From assembly GCA_002104985.1 (NCBI GenBank), contig MCGO01000036.1, positions 186,001-250,000 on the forward strand: a stretch of 64,000 nt of DNA. The letters run 5' to 3'. The notes under the pieces were generated by a model that was given only the letters and a program-made list of their open reading frames with translations, did no database searches and was not told the origin of the DNA. How positions within the stretch are numbered: the first letter of the stretch is position 1; every line of letters begins with the position of its first letter. A program made the position numbers and the translations under genes. Origin of the DNA: Rhizoclosmatium globosum. Lineage: Eukaryota; Chytridiomycota; Chytridiomycetes; Chytridiales; Chytriomycetaceae. Of the stretch, positions 34,472 through 46,455 are shown piece by piece.

Positions 34472-37400
34472 ATGGACGAAAAGACAACTGCTGCGATGGT
34501 GGTCAATTCAACCCATACTCGCATATCCTGGAATCCAGCTTCGTTTGTTACCGTTGGCTGGATCTTTCCTTTGTTAAAGGTTGGAGCCAAGAAGCCCTTG
34601 AATGAAGAGGTTCGTTGGAGCACTTAGTTTGACTGGGGCCATGCGGTTGACAGTGTGCATTGCAAACAGGACCTTCCATTACTTGCCACAAACGAGACTG
34701 CCGCTCATAGTGTTCACTGGCTGGACAAGTTCACTGCCGAAGCTGCCGAATACTCCCGAGCTGTTGCCAAGAACCCAGAAGAAAAGAAAACTAGAAAACC
34801 TCCAGTTCTTCTGAATGCATTGCTGCCACATGTGATTGGTGTCTTGTGAGTTCAAAAGTTTTGAGTACCTCCATATTGATATGTGATTTGCCGACCAGTG
34901 TCTTCAATGGATTCTGTCAAGGGATTCTTGTTGCGTTGAATCTGACCATGTCGCTAATGGTTGGTGTGGTGAGTTTTACCCTCTTGAATCCCGTTTCCAA
35001 ACTTAGTTTCCGTTATCCAGGTCACCAAATATCTTAATGGTGAATACTCCGGCCCTCAAGCTTTCAATAATGGTTACATACTTGCCCTGCTCTTGTTTAT
35101 TATGCAGCTTGTTTCCCTCTTTGCCGAGAATGTGTCCAGTTCCTTGACTACAATCACCAACGTCCGTATGGGTGCCGCTTTGACCTCTGCAGCTTACAAA
35201 AAGAGCTTGAATCTTGCCGCCAAGTCTCGCCAAGCTTACCCAGCTGGTAAAATCAACACTCTCTGTGTCGCTGACGTCAACAACGTCAAGCGTTTTATTG
35301 ATGCTTTCAACAAAACTTGGAGTATGCCTATCCAAGTTATTGTCTCCATTTACTTGGTTAGCACGCTTCTCAAGGTTTCCACTGCCGTCGCTGCGGCAGT
35401 GTTCATCGGAATCGGAGCGCTCGCATTTTTGGTTATGCCACAGCTGGGTGCATCTATGGGAGTGTACATGAAGGCTCAAGACTCCAGAACTAGTGCTCTT
35501 CGTGAGTTCTTGTACGGAGTGAAGGTTGTCAAGTACCATGCATTGGAAGAGCACATTGAATCAAGAATCGAGGTTGCTCGTGCTGAACAAGTCAAGGGAC
35601 TTAGAATGTTTGCTTGGAGCATTGTCAAGTTACTCTTTATTTTGATTTCTCAGCAACAATTGACCACTCCTTTGACTTTGGCAACATTCGGAGCTCTTGG
35701 AAATAACATGGATGCAGCAACAGTCTTCGTTGCCTATTCTTTGCTTCAAGGGCTTACTGGTATTTCTGGTCAAATGACAGGTGTTATGGGGTAAAAAGTT
35801 TTGAATATTCACATCTTCACGTTCTTATACTATATTCCCAAACAGTGGTCTCGCCCAAGCTTTCGCCTCTTACAAGCGCATTTACGAATTTTTGATTGCT
35901 GAAGAAGCTGACCAGAGTGAAACCCCAGTTATGCTGTTAGTTGATGCATCTGAAGAGGCTTCCATTGTACTCGACAAGGCTTCCTTTACATGGGAATCAT
36001 CAAAGAATGCAGAAGCTCCTAAGCCAGCTGCGAAACCAAAGAAGGGCAAGAAGAGCAAGAAAGACAAGAAGGAAGAAGTCGAAATGGCTCCAATCGTTAC
36101 AGACGCCGTTGATACTGACATCTTCACGCTTGAGGGATTCGACTTGACCATCAAGAAAGGTTCTTTGGTTGCCGTGGTTGGTGCTACTGGGTCCGGAAAG
36201 AGTTCTCTCTTGTCGGCCGTCACGGGAGGAATGCGCAAGACTGGAGGTCAGGCAACTGTGTACGGCTCTGTCGGTTACTGTCCTCAAGAGCCTTGGATTA
36301 TTTCTGGCTCTGTTGAAGACAACATCACATTGTTGGATGAAACTGTAAAGGGGGCTTGCAATCACGCGGTTCAAGCTTGTGCTTTGTCGAGAGATCTTGC
36401 CTCACTTTCTAATGGGCTTGGAACTCAGATTGGAGAGAAGGGTATCAACTTATCTGGTGGTCAAAAAGCCAGAATTGCACTTGGTGAGTTTCCCTCCAAA
36501 CTTAATCGAAATTTGTTTCTTACACATTGTTTGGAACAGCTCGTGCTATTGCCCGCAACCCAGATATCTTTGTATTGGACGACCCTCTTTCTGCTCTTGA
36601 TGCTCATGTTGGCAAGGAAATCTTTGAGGGAACCATTCTTGGTTCTCCAATGAAGGGAAAGACTGTCATCATCGCCACTCACTTGTTGCACATTTTGCCC
36701 AGAGTGGATAATGTTATTGTCATGGAACAAGGAAAGATTGTTCAAAACGGAAGTTTCAAGGAGCTCATGGCTGACACGAACGGAAGACTCTTTGAAACCA
36801 TGAAAGACTACCACCTGGATGAAGAAACTGAAAAGAAAGAAGTTGCGAAGAAGGAAGAAAAAATTGCCGATAACAAGAAGGAAGAAACGGTAGCAGAAGA
36901 CCGTCAAGTCGGAAACGTCTCCTTCGCTACATACAAGTCTTACTTCAAGGCCTGCGGAACCAAATGGACCTCGCTTGTCGCATTCATTACAATCTTTTCA
37001 GTATTGCTTCAGAGTTTTACGGAACTCTTGCTCTCTTTCTGGACTTCGAACTACCTCAATTTCTCCAACCTTATGGATTACGTTTATATCTACAGTGGAC
37101 TTTCTGTTTTCACCGCCTTGGCTTTCGTTGGGTCTTCCACTGTGATTATTTACATGTGTATTGATGGAGGAAACTATTTCCACAACGCGGCTTTGAAGGG
37201 ACTCATGAATGCGCCAATGTCCTTCTTCGACACACAACCCATTGGTCGTTTGTTGAATCGTATGACTGGTGATGTTGGCTCTCTTGACAGAGATTTGGGC
37301 ATGGTTTTGACCAACCTCCTCGCAAATGCTGGAGGAGCTATTGCAACCATGGTTATTCTTTGGATCATTTCCTGGCAGTTTATTCCAATTTCTCTTGCGT

Positions 37401-38736
37401 TGATAAGCACATCTTTCTTCATGTTTCAGTTCTACCGCAAGTCTTACCGTGAGCTTAAGCGTCTCAACTCGATTATGCAGTCTCCTCTTGCTGCTCATGT
37501 ATCTGAAACTATGTCTGGACTTCCAACGGTTTTGTCGTACCGCGCTCAGGACATCTTTATTGAGCGTCAGCTCTCTAAAATGGATAAATCCAACTTGGCT
37601 ACAATGCTCTTTTCACACGCTCAGCTATGGTTCATGATTCGTTTGGAATTGATTGGAGCATTGATTACTCTGTCGCTCACGTTGCTTGGTGTTGGTGGAT
37701 TGATTGACAAGAGATTCATCTCTCTTGCTTTGGCCGCGACAATGTCTTGGGCTCATGGAGTCAACTTTACACTCATGATGTTTGGATCTTTGGAAGCTTC
37801 GGTAAGTTCTTCAATTTATTTACTCGTCGAGCTAATTTTAATTGTCTTTCTTCCTAGATGGTTGCTGTTGAACGTTTGAACCATTATGCCCACGACTTGC
37901 CGCAAGAGGCTGCTCGCGTATTGCCAAAAGACGGAAAGTTGGTGAACTGGCCTACTGCTGGAGCTGTGGAAATCAAAAACTTGGAAATTGCGTACGAGGC
38001 ACGACCAGATCACGTTGTCATCAACGGCATCTCTCTCAAGATTCAGGCAGGTGAAAAGATTGGTATCGTTGGTAGAACTGGATCTGGAAAGTCCACGTTG
38101 ATGGACGCCTTCTTCCGTTTGATGGAAGCCAACAAAGGAGCTATTGAAATTGACGGCGAGAATATCGCGACTCTTGGTCTCAAGAAACTCCGCAGCAGCA
38201 TTCAGATGATTCCACAGAACCCAATCTTGTTTGATGGAACTGTTCGCTCCAACGTTGATGTCGTTGGAAAGTATTCCGATGATGACATTTGGTACGCGTT
38301 GGAGTGTTGCGGCATGAAGGAGTACATTTCTGGTCTGAATGAGAAGCTCGAGTCACCGATTACTGAGGGAGGAGCCAACCTTTCTGCAGGCCAGCGTCAG
38401 TTGTTGTGTCTTGCCAAGGTGTTGCTTCAGAAGTCCAAGATTCTCATTATGGATGAAGCGACATCATCTGTTGATGCCGAGTCTGATTTGCGAATCCAGG
38501 ATTCGATGAAGACGCATTTCAAGGACGCGACAGTGATCAGTATTGCACACAGACTGAACACAATTGCAGCATTTGACCGTATTCTTGTGTTGGACCATGG
38601 AAAGGTTGCGGAGTTTGAGGCCCCACACTTGCTGTTGTCCCGTAACTCTATCTTTGCAGAGATGGTCAATGCGACTGGTGTTGCAAATGCAGCAGTGATT
38701 CGTGCCATTGCCAAGGAGCATTACGAGCAGCAATAG
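34472..38736 (+). CDS. ABCC-type (MRP-like) ABC transporter, copy 1
   Basis: A full-length export pump, TMD1-NBD1-TMD2-NBD2, probably for amphipathic or glutathione-conjugated anions. It lacks the extra N-terminal TMD0 and starts with the ABCC lasso motif (NPASFVTVGWIFPLLKVGAK). NBD1 has Walker A GATGSGKSS, signature LSGGQKAR and Walker B FVLDDPLSALD, where Asp replaces the catalytic Glu as usual in ABCC. NBD2 has GRTGSGKST, LSAGQRQL and ILIMDEATSSVD with a proper Glu. Lys-rich inserts precede NBD1 Walker A (KKGKKSKKDKKEEVE) and link NBD1 to TMD2. Introns include 34610-34669, 34846-34898, one near 34971 and others near 35795, 36485 and 37802. No frameshift is seen. Its nucleotide-binding domains are nearly identical to copy 2. 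Confidence 0.92.
37858..38736 (+). repeat. NBD2 block nearly identical to 43622-44500
   Basis: The last exon of ABCC copy 1. Against the last exon of copy 2 I can spot only about seven differing bases in 879, and only one changes an amino acid (MVAVERL here, MVSVERL there). The transmembrane exons just upstream differ far more. Confidence 0.9.
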
Positions 38737-38839
38737 AATAGACTTCTATGATATATTATTTAGTGATGCATACCTTGAATAAATGATACCGAGTTACTCG
38801 TTTGCGTTTATCCACATTTTTCCCTTCCATCACAACTTT

Positions 38840-40075
38840 ATGCAACCAACGCCACCACCAACAACACCGTCCACGCACCGCCTTGACACGCTCAGTCTCA
38901 AGAAAGAAATTAATGAATCACTCGGGGCCGAGCGAGCCAGTCGGTACTGGGCGCTGTTGACGAAGGGGCTCCTCGGATCGCTGCCAATGTCCGTGTTTCG
39001 CAGCGAGGCCTCGGCGCTGCTTCAGACGCCGCACGAGCACAGTGAGTTGTTGTTGTTGTTGTTTGTTTGTTTGTTTGTGGAGTAGCTCCAGTCTCATCCA
39101 ACCAACACCCGCAACAGCACTCCACAACTCTCTCGTACTCGCCGTCCTCGCAAACGCCGCTTCTCCCACTTCAGCCACCGCCTCAAATGCCCCGAATCAA
39201 CAGGCACACGCGCTCTTGATTACCCGTTCACTCAAGCGCTCTCTGGCTCCACTCGCACATCAAAAGCTGGCCCTGCCCCAAAAGCAGAAGGATCCTCTGG
39301 CTCAAACCACGTCCGCAAACACCGGTGCTTCATCCAGAAAAGACGCAGACAAAAAGGCGAAGCGTGCCCGAAGAAAACTGGACAAATTGAGAACAATTCA
39401 GGCGTTGGAGGACCAGGCCCGCGCTGCCATCAAGGCCGTCCAAGATAATGCGAAGCGGCTGGATGATGCGGCAATCCCGCTCCGCTTTCAGCTGCCTGAC
39501 CCTGAGGCTTTACTTCCATCAACTCTCACCCCGGAAATTCAGGCTCGAATTCAAATGTTGCAGACCTGTCGCCAGTCTGCCTCCCTCCCATCAATTGATA
39601 CCCTCAAGTCTCGCATGCAGGTCATTGCAGCTTTAAATGGCGTGGAAATTGATCCTGATTGTGTCTCGTTCATGGAACAAGCTCTTTCGGTTAGTTTTAT
39701 TCTTATCAAATAGCTAAATACTGATGGCATTTGTTACGTATGTAGACTTATTTGAAGGATATTATTGCATCAGTCCAAGAACGTGTTCGTCAGAATCACT
39801 TGGAATCGTTGGCAGTTAACCCAAATCAATCGAAACAATCCGGCCCTACCACTCCAGCAAAACGAACTGCATCAGAAGCCTTCGATCATCATGATTCGGG
39901 AATGATGGGGTGTGGATCTGGAATGGGTGGAGAGGCTGCTAATTTGAGGTTATTGCAAGGCGGTGGCGTACTCACAACGGAGGATATGATTTTGAGCAGC
40001 GAAATAACTCCAATTCTGTTAAAGAGATGTCCCGGCTCCGTAGATACAATTGAGTTACTCTTGAGCTCGAAATAA
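38840..40075 (+). CDS. SAGA subunit Hfi1/Ada1 (TADA1-like)
   Basis: A core structural subunit of the SAGA coactivator. The N-terminal SAGA-Tad1 region is recognisable: LSLKKEINESLGAERASRYW, LLTKGLLGSLPMSVF, then after an intron TALHNSLVLAVLANA. The middle is Ala/Lys-rich and basic (KDADKKAKRARRKLDKL). The C-terminal half holds LKSRMQVIAALNGVEIDPDC followed, after an intron near 39690-39745, by TYLKDIIASVQERVRQNHLE, a histone-fold-like segment. The end GVLTTEDMILSSEITPILLK fits the family. It lies on the same strand between two ABCC paralogs, so those copies are not directly adjacent. ATG 38840 is the first of the frame; the stop is at 40075. Confidence 0.75.
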
Positions 40076-40238
40076 ACCACCTCTCTACCACCACCGCATG
40101 CAGTATAGTATCCTTCCCTCTCCACTTACTTAGCTTCATTTAATCGAAAAAATTGAGTCTATTTAATCAAAAAATTGAGGCCCACGATATTTTTTCAGTT
40201 GGGCACACTCACTCCAACTTCGCTCACTGAAAGAAAAG

Positions 40239-43200
40239 ATGGTGGAAAAAGCCATTGCGGCATCTTCGAAGACCGAGTCTTCTCGACCACGCATTGAATG
40301 GAACCCAGCATCCTTCGCCACTGTTGGCTGGATCCTTCCGCTCCTCAGACGTGGAGCAAAGAAGCCTCTAGAAGAAGAGGTACTGAATCTTGAGCCATAA
40401 TTGAGTCTGCTGCTGGAAGCAACATGGAAGCTGATACCTTCTTGTAGGACTTACCTCTGCTTGCGCCGAAGGAAACTGCAGCTCACTCTGTCCACTGGCT
40501 TGACAAGTTCACTGCCGAGGCTGCCGAGTACTCCCGCGCTATTGCCAAGAACCCTGATGAAAAGAACACAAGAAAGGCGCCTCATTTGTTGAATGCATTG
40601 ATGCCGCATGTTCTTGGAGTTTTGTGAGTGTGGCTGGTATGTTTTATATTGACACTCACTAACTCAACTTTTAAGTGTCTTCAACGGCGTTTGTCAAGCT
40701 ATTCTTGTAACTTTGAATTTAACCATGTCCCTCATGGTTGGTGTGGTAAGTGTGTCCGCAATGAGTTCCTGTATCCAAAAATACCAACATCTGTTTGACA
40801 GGTCACTAATTATCTCAACGGTTCATACAATGGCCCATCTACTTTCAACAATGGATACGCTCTTGCATTCCTACTTTTTGGAATGCAGCTCTTGTCTATC
40901 TTTTCGTCCACAATTTCAAGTTCTTTGACCAACATAACCAATGTTCGAATGGGCGCCGCTTTGACCTCAGCCATTTACAAAAAGAGTTTGAATTTGGCAT
41001 CCAAGTCGCGTCAAAAGTACCCAGCGGGTACAATCAACACTCTCTGTATCACTGATGTCACCAACGTGAAGGGTTTTATTGATGCATTTAACCAGACATG
41101 GAGTATGCCTATTCAAGTAATTGTCGCCATTTATTTGGTTAGTACACTATTGAAAGCGTCCACTGCCGTCGCCGCTGGAGTGTTCATTGGAATCGGCTCG
41201 CTTGCTTTTCTGTTCATGCCAAGGCTTGGTGCTGCGATGGGCGGATACATGAAAGCTCAAGATTCAAGAACTACAGCCTTTAGAGAATTCCTTTACGGTG
41301 TGAAAGTTGTCAAGTACCATGCCCTGGAAGAGCACGTGGAATCAAGAATCAATGCTGCACGGTCCGAACAAATCAAATCCCTCAAGATTTTTGTTAAAAA
41401 CATTGTCATGCTTTTGTTCGTCTTGATTGCTCAACAGCAGTTGACGACTCCGTTGACAATCGTAACGTACGGTGCTCTGGGAAACAATATGGATCCTGCC
41501 ACAATTTTTGTCGCTTTCTCTCTTTTGTCCGGGTTGACTGGAATCTCTGGATCGTTATCCAGTATTATCAGGTGAGATTTTAACACGTGTTGGTCAAGTC
41601 ATAATCCTTGAACAAAATAGTGGTCTCGCCCAAGCGTTCGCCTCCTACAACCGTATTTACGAGTTTTTAATTGCTGAAGAAGCTGACCAGAGTGAAACCC
41701 CAGTTATGCTGCCAGCTGATGCATCTGAAAAGGCTGCCATTGTACTCGACAAGGCTTCCTTTACATGGGAATCATCAAAGAATGCAGAAGCTCCTAAGCC
41801 AGCTGCGAAACCAAAAATGGGCAAGAAGAACAAGAAAGACAAGAAGGAAGAAGTTGAAATGGCTGCAATCGTTCCAGACGTTGTTGATACTGACATCTTC
41901 ACACTTGAGGGTTTCGATTTGACCATTAAGAAGGGTTCTTTGGTTGCCGTGGTTGGTGCTACTGGGTCCGGAAAGAGTTCTCTCTTGTCGGCCATCACAG
42001 GAGGAATGCGCAAGACTGGAGGTCAGGCAACTGTGTACGGCTCTGTCGGTTACTGTCCTCAAGAGCCTTGGATTATTTCTGGCTCTGTTGAAGACAACAT
42101 CACATTGTTGGATGAAACTTTGAAGGGGGCTTGCAATCACGCGGTTCAAGCTTGTGCTTTGTCGAGAGACCTCGCCTCACTCTCCAACGGATTGGGAACG
42201 CAGATTGGAGAGAAGGGTATCAACTTATCTGGTGGTCAAAAAGCCAGAATTGCACTTGGTGAGTTTCCTTCCAAACTTAATCGAAATTTGTTTCTTACAC
42301 ATTGTTTTGAACAGCTCGTGCTATTGCCCGCAACCCAGACATCTTTGTGCTGGACGACCCTCTTTCTGCTCTCGATGCCCATGTTGGCAAGGAAATCTTT
42401 GAGGGAACCATTCTTGGTTCTCCAATGAAGGGAAAGACTGTCATCATCGCCACTCACTTGTTACACATTTTGCCCAAGGTCGATAATGTTATTGTCATGG
42501 AACAAGGAAAGATTGTTCAAAACGGAACCTTCAAGGAACTCATGGTTGACACAAATGGAAGACTCTTTGAAACCATGAAAGACTACCACCTCGATGAGGA
42601 AACTGAAAAGGAAGAGGTTGCAAAGAAGGAAGAGAAGACTGTCGACAACAAGAAGGAAGAAGCAGTTGCAGAAGACCGTCAAGTCGGTACCGTTTCTTTT
42701 GCTACTTATAAGTCATACTTCAAGGCCTGCGGAATATCATCCGGTGTATGGATTCTTGTCATTTCTGTTTTTTGCGTGCTTCTTACCATTGGAAACGAGT
42801 TGTTGCTGTCTGCGTGGACTTCGAATTTCCTCAAATTCAGCAACCAAATGGACTATGTATACATATACAGTGGTTTATCGGTCTTCACTCCAATTATGTG
42901 GGCTGTTGTTTGTATTCTGACGTTGAATATGGCCGTTAAGGGCGGGGAGCATTTCCATGACGAAGCTTTGAAGAGCATTTTGGCTGCACCAATGTTTTTC
43001 TTTGATACTCAACCAATTGGAAGGTTGCTTAACCGTATGACTGCCGATGTTGGTCATCTTGATAGAGATATTGGTATGATTTTGACGAATTTGTCAGTGA
43101 ACTTTGGATCTGCCATAGGAACGATGGTGTTATTGTGGATCGTCTCCTGGCAGTTTATCCCCATCTCGATTCCGTTGATAGCTGTTTCGATTTTTCTATT

Positions 43201-44500
43201 CCAGTTCTACCGCAAGTCGTACCGTGAACTCAAGCGTCTCAACTCGATTATGCAGTCTCCACTTGCCGCACATATCTCTGAAACCATGTCTGGGCTTCCA
43301 ACAGTCCTGTCTTATTGCGCAAACGATATATTTATCCAACGTCAACTGTTTAAGTTGGATCAGTCGAACTTGGCGGCCATGCTCTTCAGCCACGCTCAAT
43401 TGTGGTTTATGCTTCGCTTGGAATTTATCGGTGCCCTTCTCACACTTGCTTTAAGTCTCCTTGGCGTTACCAATATTGTGGACAAGAGATTTATTTCTCT
43501 GGCATTAACTGCCACCATGAGTTGGATTCACTCTTTGAATGCCTCATTGTTCCTTTTTGGTAACTTGGAAGCTTCGGTACGTACAATCGAGCGTTGCATT
43601 AAACCTAAGTTTCTTTTATAGATGGTTTCTGTTGAACGTTTGAACCACTATGCCCACGACTTGCCGCAAGAGGCTGCTCGCGTATTGCCAAAAGACGGAA
43701 AGTTGGTGAACTGGCCTACTGCTGGAGCTGTGGAAATCAAAAACTTGGAGATTGCGTACGAGGCACGACCAGATCACGTCGTCATCAACGGCATCTCTCT
43801 CAAGATTCAGGCAGGTGAAAAGATTGGTATCGTTGGTAGAACTGGATCTGGAAAGTCCACGTTGATGGACGCCTTCTTCCGTTTGATGGAAGCCAACAAA
43901 GGAGCTATTGAAATTGACGGCGAGAATATCGCGACTCTTGGTCTCAAGAAACTCCGCAGCAGCATTCAGATGATTCCACAGAACCCAATCTTGTTTGATG
44001 GAACTGTTCGCTCCAACGTTGATGTTGTTGGAAAGTATTCCGATGATGACATTTGGTACGCGTTGGAGTGTTGCGGCATGAAGGAGTACATTTCTGGTCT
44101 GAATGAGAAGCTCGAGTCACCGATTACTGAGGGAGGAGCCAACCTTTCTGCAGGCCAGCGTCAGTTGTTGTGTCTTGCCAAGGTGTTGCTTCAAAAGTCC
44201 AAGATTCTCATTATGGATGAAGCGACATCATCTGTTGATGCCGAGTCTGATTTGCGAATCCAGGATTCGATGAAGACGCATTTCAAGGACGCGACAGTGA
44301 TCAGTATTGCACACAGACTGAACACAATTGCAGCATTTGACCGTATTCTTGTGTTGGACCATGGAAAGGTTGCGGAGTTTGAGGCCCCACACTTGCTGTT
44401 GTCCCGTAACTCTATCTTTGCAGAGATGGTCAATGCGACTGGTGTTGCAAATGCAGCAGTGATTCGTGCCATTGCCAAGGAGCATTACGAGCAGCAGTAG
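40239..44500 (+). CDS. ABCC-type (MRP-like) ABC transporter, copy 2
   Basis: Same architecture as copy 1: lasso (NPASFATVGWILPLLRRGAK), TMD1, NBD1 (GATGSGKSS, LSGGQKAR, FVLDDPLSALD with Asp for Glu), charged linker, TMD2, NBD2 (GRTGSGKST, LSAGQRQL, IMDEATSSVD). The membrane domains have diverged clearly: copy 1 TMD2 reads TALAFVGSSTVIIYMCIDGG where copy 2 reads TPIMWAVVCILTLNMAVKGG. Charge changes also occur (RAQDIFIERQ against CANDIFIQRQ). First introns differ completely in sequence, whereas the intron inside NBD1 near 42260-42315 matches its copy 1 partner at all but about two bases. No frameshift is seen, and both copies look functional, possibly with different substrates. Confidence 0.92.
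43622..44500 (+). repeat. NBD2 block nearly identical to 37858-38736
   Basis: Partner of the last exon of copy 1. The identity breaks at the exon start and again just after the stop codon: the sequence after TAGAATAGACTT differs between copies. That places both edges of the homogenised tract close to the exon. Confidence 0.9.
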
Positions 44501-44546
44501 AATAGACTTTAAATATCTTTCTGTCTTCCATTCTTGATCAATAAAA

Positions 44547-46254
44547 ATGAGTGAACAAATCCAACTTGACTGGTCCAACAAGGGGTTGTCCGCCCTGTCC
44601 CTCCGAGTCCCCCCGCCCTGGATCCAGAGCGACCGAGAAGAAGACTGGAACCGCGTCGTTACTTGGTCGTTGGCAGAGAACAAGTTGGTCGCTGTTCCGT
44701 TGGATTTGCCAAATCGGCTGACGGTGCTGCGGTATGAATGCCCTGGTTTGCACTTTATTTCACAGCTGAATGAGCACAGATATCTCAACCTGAAATCAAA
44801 TGAGCTTCTTGAGTTTCCGCCAGTGCTCTGCGAGATGAAAGTCCTTGAGATATTGGGTAACAACGTTATTGATCACCCCAACGACCACTGACCTTCTCCT
44901 TTACTCTCAGACTTGTCTAGGAATAAAATGTAAGGCTCGGGGCTGTAAATTTGATGAATTCATGCTCTCTTCCAGATCGTATTTTCCTGAATCATTAGGA
45001 ACACTCCAATCAACTCTCAAAGTGTTCTCTATCGCAAAAAACAGAATCAAAATTGTACCATCTTATTTTGGGTCAATGTTTCAGCTCGATGTATTTAAAC
45101 TTGGTGCGTGGCTTCAATGTACACATCTCATCTGACAGTGAACAATAGATGGAAACCAAATTGACTGGCCACCTTCAGAAATAATTTCGCCAGTTATACA
45201 AGATGCGAACAATTTACTTTATTTGAAGGAATACCTCTTATCGCATCCGTCACCTGAGACTATCGCAAAACCTGTTGCTTTAACAGATTACAAAACCGAG
45301 ACACCTTGTCACCAACTCGTTGAATGCCACTTTGTCTCTCCGTCTGCTCTTTACACTCGTCCCGCAGTTAAATCTCTCTTGCAAGCATCCTCTTCTATTT
45401 ATACCACTCTTTCAACGCTGCATCGTGTTTATGTTGTCGCATGTGCAGGAAAGGAGGATGTCTTTAGTGCGGATAAAGCACTTACGGAGCTTAATTTGCG
45501 CGTTTGTCGTCTGGTTGGCGTGTTGGACGAAGTTGGCGTTAGTCCATTCACAGATCCCAGAATGCAACAGCAAAACATGTTGGATACAATAGAATCAGTA
45601 AGAAGAGCAATTGAAATGGGAGTGTTGATGCAGAGTACAATCGGGAAACTTGATATTCGGGTGTCACGAAAAGTTTTGGGTGGACTGTATCACGCACAAA
45701 TCGAGCTTTTTGATGCTATTGAGAAGCTTGGACAGGAAAGGAAACATGGTGTCAAACGGCATGTTGCTGGAGCACCAAAGAATGGTGAGGAAGAAAGCGG
45801 CGATGTCACAGTTGGAGATACAACGTCAGGAGAATTTCGGTTCCGAAAACGGAAAGAAGTTATTCAGCTATCCGACGCTATAGTTGAAGTCGGAAAAGAG
45901 GCTCTTAATGACTTGAGGGATTTGGCCACGATTCCTCCGGGAATTGCAGCAGAGAGTGTACTGCCTCCTGAATATGGGGATGTTCCGGCTATTATTGAAA
46001 AGGCTCTTTCAGCGTTCATAAAGTCAAAGAATCGCCTTCATGGCGCAAGTAGCTCTGACTTTGCCTTGTTTCAATCATTTGGCGAAGACACTGTTGTGTT
46101 TATCCATGCACTTTCAGATGCAGCTTCTGCAATCCGTAAAGCTGGGTTGGAAGTTGTGAATATAACAAAAGCGAAGCAGTCTCTGAAACGTGTGGTTATT
46201 GCAGCTAAATCCTTGGCAATGCTTCTGGTTCAAAGTTCAGAGCAGATTCAATAA
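44547..46254 (+). CDS. Leucine-rich-repeat protein, SOG2-like (RAM pathway)
   Basis: N-terminal leucine-rich repeats, spread over small exons (SLAENKLVAVPLDLPNRLTV, YLNLKSNELLEFPPVLCEMK, LPESLGTLQSTLKVFSIAKN), are followed by a long helical domain with HLLTH-like helices: LVECHFVSPSALYTRPAVKS, LHRVYVVACAGKEDVFSADK and a C-terminal ALSDAASAIRKAGLEVV. LRRs plus this domain is the layout of fungal Sog2, an activator of the Cbk1/Orb6 NDR-kinase (RAM/MOR) network for cell separation and polarised growth. Introns lie near 44733-44772, 44868-44976 and 45103-45149. The ATG at 44547 follows directly on the end of ABCC copy 2, only 46 bp after its stop. The Sog2 assignment is from layout; another LRR family is possible. 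Confidence 0.65.
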
Positions 46255-46455
46255 ATAATATATGTAGAATTACAATCAACATTTACTGGTAGCAGTTATC
46301 CCAAAACACACGAATACAAGCGTATATGAAAAAAAGAAAGAATGAGTCAACGAAGCACACACAATACAACAAGAGGATAAGAAAAGGAGCAGGATTCCGA
46401 AGAGGAAGCCGAATGAAACAAATGACTACAAAATTACTTATACGGATATACTTGA

